8,102 bases of DNA from JAKBCQ01 sp021807585 (GTDB lineage Bacteria > Planctomycetota > Planctomycetia > Isosphaerales > Isosphaeraceae): the NCBI GenBank assembly GCA_027325115.1, contig DAHWFG010000615.1, forward strand, positions 1 through 8,102, given 5' to 3'. Below are positions 6,560 through 8,102 of the stretch, piece after piece. Every line of letters starts with the position of its first letter. Within the stretch, counting starts at the first letter, position 1. Under the pieces are notes generated by a model that saw nothing but the letters and a program-made list of their open reading frames with translations, ran no database searches and was not told the origin of the DNA. A program made the translations under genes and the position numbers.

Positions 6560-6637
6560 ATGACTTCCGATTGGATCGCGTAGTTCGGCGTCGTGACGAT
6601 TCCTCCGGCGGCCTCGATCTTCGCGGCGACGGGGGGC
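6560..6637 (+). pseudogene. Broken copy of the small membrane protein gene (TAG at codon 8)
   Basis: Reading from the ATG at 6560 gives M-T-S-D-W-I-A-stop-F-G-V-V-T-I-P-P-A-A-S-I-F-A-A-T-G-G. Aligned without gaps to the protein starting at 7998, 13 of the first 26 positions are identical, including A7, F9-G10, T13-I14, P16, S19-I20, A22-A23 and G25-G26. Codon 8 is TAG where the intact copy has TAT (Tyr). After codon 26 the frame turns basic and polar and loses the membrane segment, ending at a TGA near 6700. The simplest reading is a decayed duplicate; a short leader peptide of seven residues ahead of the methyltransferase gene is an alternative. Confidence 0.68.
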
Positions 6638-6761
6638 GAACGCTCCAGGACGCGTTTCACGACACGATCCTCGACCTGTGCGACGACGCACGAGACCGAA
6701 TGATGATTCCGAGCGGGGTCGATCTCCGACGACGACTCAAACCGATCAAGGTGGAACCGGC

Positions 6762-7658
6762 ATGAACCAGCATCCGTCCGATACGGGCTCGCCGAAGCGG
6801 GCGAAGCGTCCTTTTTTTCTTCGAGTTTATCGATACCTTCGGTTCCGGATCGTCGCGGCGCGCGATCCGATCGAATGGTATACAAGAAAGGCGCTTTTTT
6901 TAGGGAAGCCTTGGCTTCGCAACAGGTTCGGGCAGTATTATCAGCCTATAAGTTGGAGAGAGTTTCGATATATGAGATATGGAAATCCTGAATTGCGTGA
7001 AAGTTTGTTGATGGAAAAGACTCTCGGAGCGGGGATGAAAGTGGTGGACGTAGGCGCGAATCATGGATTGTTCGCGCTCGAGGCTTCTCATTTGATCGGT
7101 CCGACCGGAATCGTTTACGGATTCGAACCCGCGCCCGCCACCGCGGCGCAACTCAAAATGATCCTCAAGCGCAATGCGATCTCCAACGTCGTGATCGAAG
7201 AGGCGGCCGTCGGCGGTTTTTGTGGAGAGGTGCAATTACGCATTCATGAGACTCGAACCGGACTCAACACTTTGGCGAAGCGAGACATCCTCTGGCAGGG
7301 AAAGATTCTTCACGCCGATCGCGTCGTCTCGATTCCTCAAATCACTCTTGATACTTTCGTCGAGAGGATCGGTATCACGCACGTCGACGTTTTGAAAATT
7401 GACGTCGAGGGATTCGAACTCGGGGTCCTCCAAGGCGCGAGTTCGCTCCTTAAGCGTAAAGCCGTCTCCTTCATCATGCTTGAAATCGACGAAGGAACAT
7501 ATGGGAATGCGGATGTCGACCCGCGCTCGGTCGTCGAAGAAATCGAACGTCATGATTACTCGCTTTATGAAATCACCGCCGACGGCGAATGCGGCGACCG
7601 GGTCGGACTCGATCATCGCTTTTCCCCCTCGGCGAATTATCTCGCAAAACCGAATTGA
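6762..7658 (+). CDS. FkbM-family SAM-dependent methyltransferase
   Basis: 298 residues. The FkbM family O-methylates polyketides, sugars and other hydroxyls using S-adenosylmethionine. The N-terminal 85 residues are basic and aromatic, with no signal peptide. The Rossmann SAM site is V-V-D-V-G-A-N-H-G (94-102); E122 in YGFEPAP caps the second strand and should bind the SAM ribose. VDVLKIDVEGFELGVLQGA (about 208-225) is the family signature with acidic motif D214-E216. A final strand carries MLEID. The start is the ATG at 6762, with AAGG/GGTGG about 8-11 nt upstream; the frame is open back to a GTG at 6678, but that part overlaps the decayed duplicate and looks non-coding. The codons for residues 45-80 are more AT-rich than the rest. 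It may be transcribed from the promoter at 6423. The neighbouring sulfotransferase suggests a shared glycan or metabolite target. Confidence 0.87.
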   Translation: MNQHPSDTGSPKRAKRPFFLRVYRYLRFRIVAARDPIEWYTRKALFLGKPWLRNRFGQYYQPISWREFRYMRYGNPELRESLLMEKTLGAGMKVVDVGANHGLFALEASHLIGPTGIVYGFEPAPATAAQLKMILKRNAISNVVIEEAAVGGFCGEVQLRIHETRTGLNTLAKRDILWQGKILHADRVVSIPQITLDTFVERIGITHVDVLKIDVEGFELGVLQGASSLLKRKAVSFIMLEIDEGTYGNADVDPRSVVEEIERHDYSLYEITADGECGDRVGLDHRFSPSANYLAKPN

Positions 7659-7862
7659 CGACCGTTCCCGACGAATCGTCCCGCGACATTTTCTCTAATC
7701 ACAAATTATTGATTCGTATAAAATGAATAAATATCGCAAGGATCGTGAAGAAACGCGGCTTCGCTCGATTCGCTCGATCGACCCGTCGGTAGATTAAAAT
7801 TACGAGGAATTCATGAACCGGCGTTTAAATCGGCCCGAGAAGCCGCCCCCTCCGATCCCGAC
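7659..7862. other. Gap after the methyltransferase gene, with one possible very small ORF
   Basis: Start of a 339-bp stretch without a recognised gene. 7690-7735 is AT-rich, with TATAAAAT at 7717-7724 but no matching -35 element. 7750-7775 has short CTTCGCTCGATTCGCTCGAT-like repeats. A 17-codon frame at 7813-7866 (MNRRLNRPEKPPPPIPT) has GAGG 5 nt before its ATG; its TGA lies inside the -35 box at 7863. I see no clear terminator for the methyltransferase gene. Confidence 0.4.
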
Positions 7863-7891
7863 TTGACGCCGAACGCCCTCGCCGGCATATT
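7863..7891 (+). promoter_or_regulatory. Sigma-70-type promoter of the small membrane protein gene
   Basis: TTGACG (7863-7868) and CATATT (7886-7891) are 17 nt apart, as in the homologous copy at 6423. A start about 7 nt after the -10 box would leave a leader of roughly 100 nt before the ATG at 7998. That leader ends with the conserved core TACAAGGTTGAATC, whose AAGG (7983-7986) is 11 nt from the ATG and is a plausible but distant ribosome binding site. Confidence 0.6.
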
Positions 7892-7997
7892 GATTTTATC
7901 GATCGTAGCGGTTTTTCCCGGTTTGGGATTGCGCGACGTTCCGTCGTCGGGATTCGCCTCGATAAAATATCATCATTTAATACAAGGTTGAATCGAA

Positions 7998-8102
7998 ATG
8001 CAGGCTTCCCTTTTCGCGTATTTCGGTCCCGAGACGATTCTGCCGATGACTTCGATCCTCGCCGCGATCGGCGGTTTCCTGCTGATGTTCGGCAAGAACG
8101 TG
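7998..8102 (+). CDS. Small membrane protein with YFGPET N-terminus, partial (5' end)
   Basis: 35 codons are visible before the window ends: a polar start with Y8-F9-G10-P11-E12-T13, then a hydrophobic segment from about residue 14 to 31 (ILPMTSILAAIGGFLLMF) followed by G-K-N. This fits a small single-pass inner-membrane protein whose helix starts near the N-terminus. I recall similar short proteins beginning with an A-Y-F-G-P-E-T type motif from planctomycete genomes, usually annotated as hypothetical; no function is established to my knowledge. It has its own promoter and long leader, both shared with the broken copy at 6560. The 3' end is outside the window. Confidence 0.65.
   Translation, partial: MQASLFAYFGPETILPMTSILAAIGGFLLMFGKNV

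Larger units (their letters stand above)
6423..6637 (+). repeat. Diverged duplicate of the promoter-leader-start unit at 7863-8075
   Basis: The two segments align end to end. Over the first 30 positions, 23 are identical; over the last 21 bases up to and including the ATG, 18 are identical (shared core TACAAGGTTGAATC). The leader lengths differ by 2 nt, and the coding parts align without gaps for 26 codons. A patch GATAAA-NN-ATC ahead of the core is also shared. The middle of the leader is less similar. Homology is not evident after 6637. Confidence 0.75.

Noticed and set aside
6678..6761. GTG at 6678 as start of the FkbM methyltransferase
   Set aside because: The added 28 residues are Arg/Thr/Asp-rich low-quality sequence, and the ATG at 6762 has a ribosome-binding-like AAGG/GGTGG upstream.
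6275..6765. Open frames on both strands between sulfotransferase and methyltransferase (6275-6691 minus, 6520-6765 plus)
   Set aside because: Both give Arg/Asp-rich translations without domains, and they overlap the decayed duplicate, whose homology is in a different frame.

Overview
The window looks like chromosomal DNA of a GC-rich planctomycete, possibly of the Isosphaeraceae type. This rests on codon use dominated by GCG, CGG, TCG and ATC, on secreted proteins with a Gln/Pro/Thr/Met-rich style, on retropepsin-PDZ proteins, and on a small membrane protein with a YFGPET-type N-terminus that I recall from planctomycetes. The assignment is an inference from style and needs a database search. 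I see no rRNA, tRNA, CRISPR array, insertion sequence or phage gene.

Layout. 1-741 (+): C-terminal half of a major facilitator transporter of the anion:cation symporter type. 913-1914 (+): a two-gene unit of a small WXG100-like helical protein and a coiled-coil protein with an Ala/Asp/Lys-rich tail. 1915-2113: convergent gap with several hairpins, including a good intrinsic terminator for the minus-strand gene. 2114-2716 (-): secreted low-complexity protein with an internal tandem repeat. 2717-2936: divergent gap rich in hairpins, with an 18-bp perfect palindrome. 2937-4834 (+): two tandem paralogues that join an exported retropepsin-like aspartyl protease domain to a C-terminal PDZ domain. 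The first has the canonical DTG triad; the second has DLG. 5132-6238 (+): PAPS-dependent sulfotransferase with a predicted coiled-coil N-terminal extension. 6762-7658 (+): FkbM-family SAM methyltransferase. 7998-8102 (+): start of a small membrane protein cut by the window edge.

The least ordinary feature is a pair of related segments at 6423-6637 and 7863-8075. Each has a TTGACG/N17/(G or C)ATATT promoter, a leader of about 110 nt, a conserved patch before the start codon and the first 26 codons of a small membrane protein. The downstream copy is open as far as the window shows. The upstream copy carries TAG at codon 8 and lies directly in front of the FkbM gene, so a dead duplicate may now serve as that gene's promoter and leader.

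Functional reading. The sulfotransferase and FkbM methyltransferase suggest sulfation and O-methylation of a surface glycan or exported metabolite. The retropepsin-PDZ pair and the secreted repeat protein act outside the cytoplasm. The WXG100-like pair may be a secreted or surface helical complex, but its secretion machinery is not in the window. Apart from the tightly spaced pairs (913/1246 and 2937/3890), nothing ties these units into one pathway.
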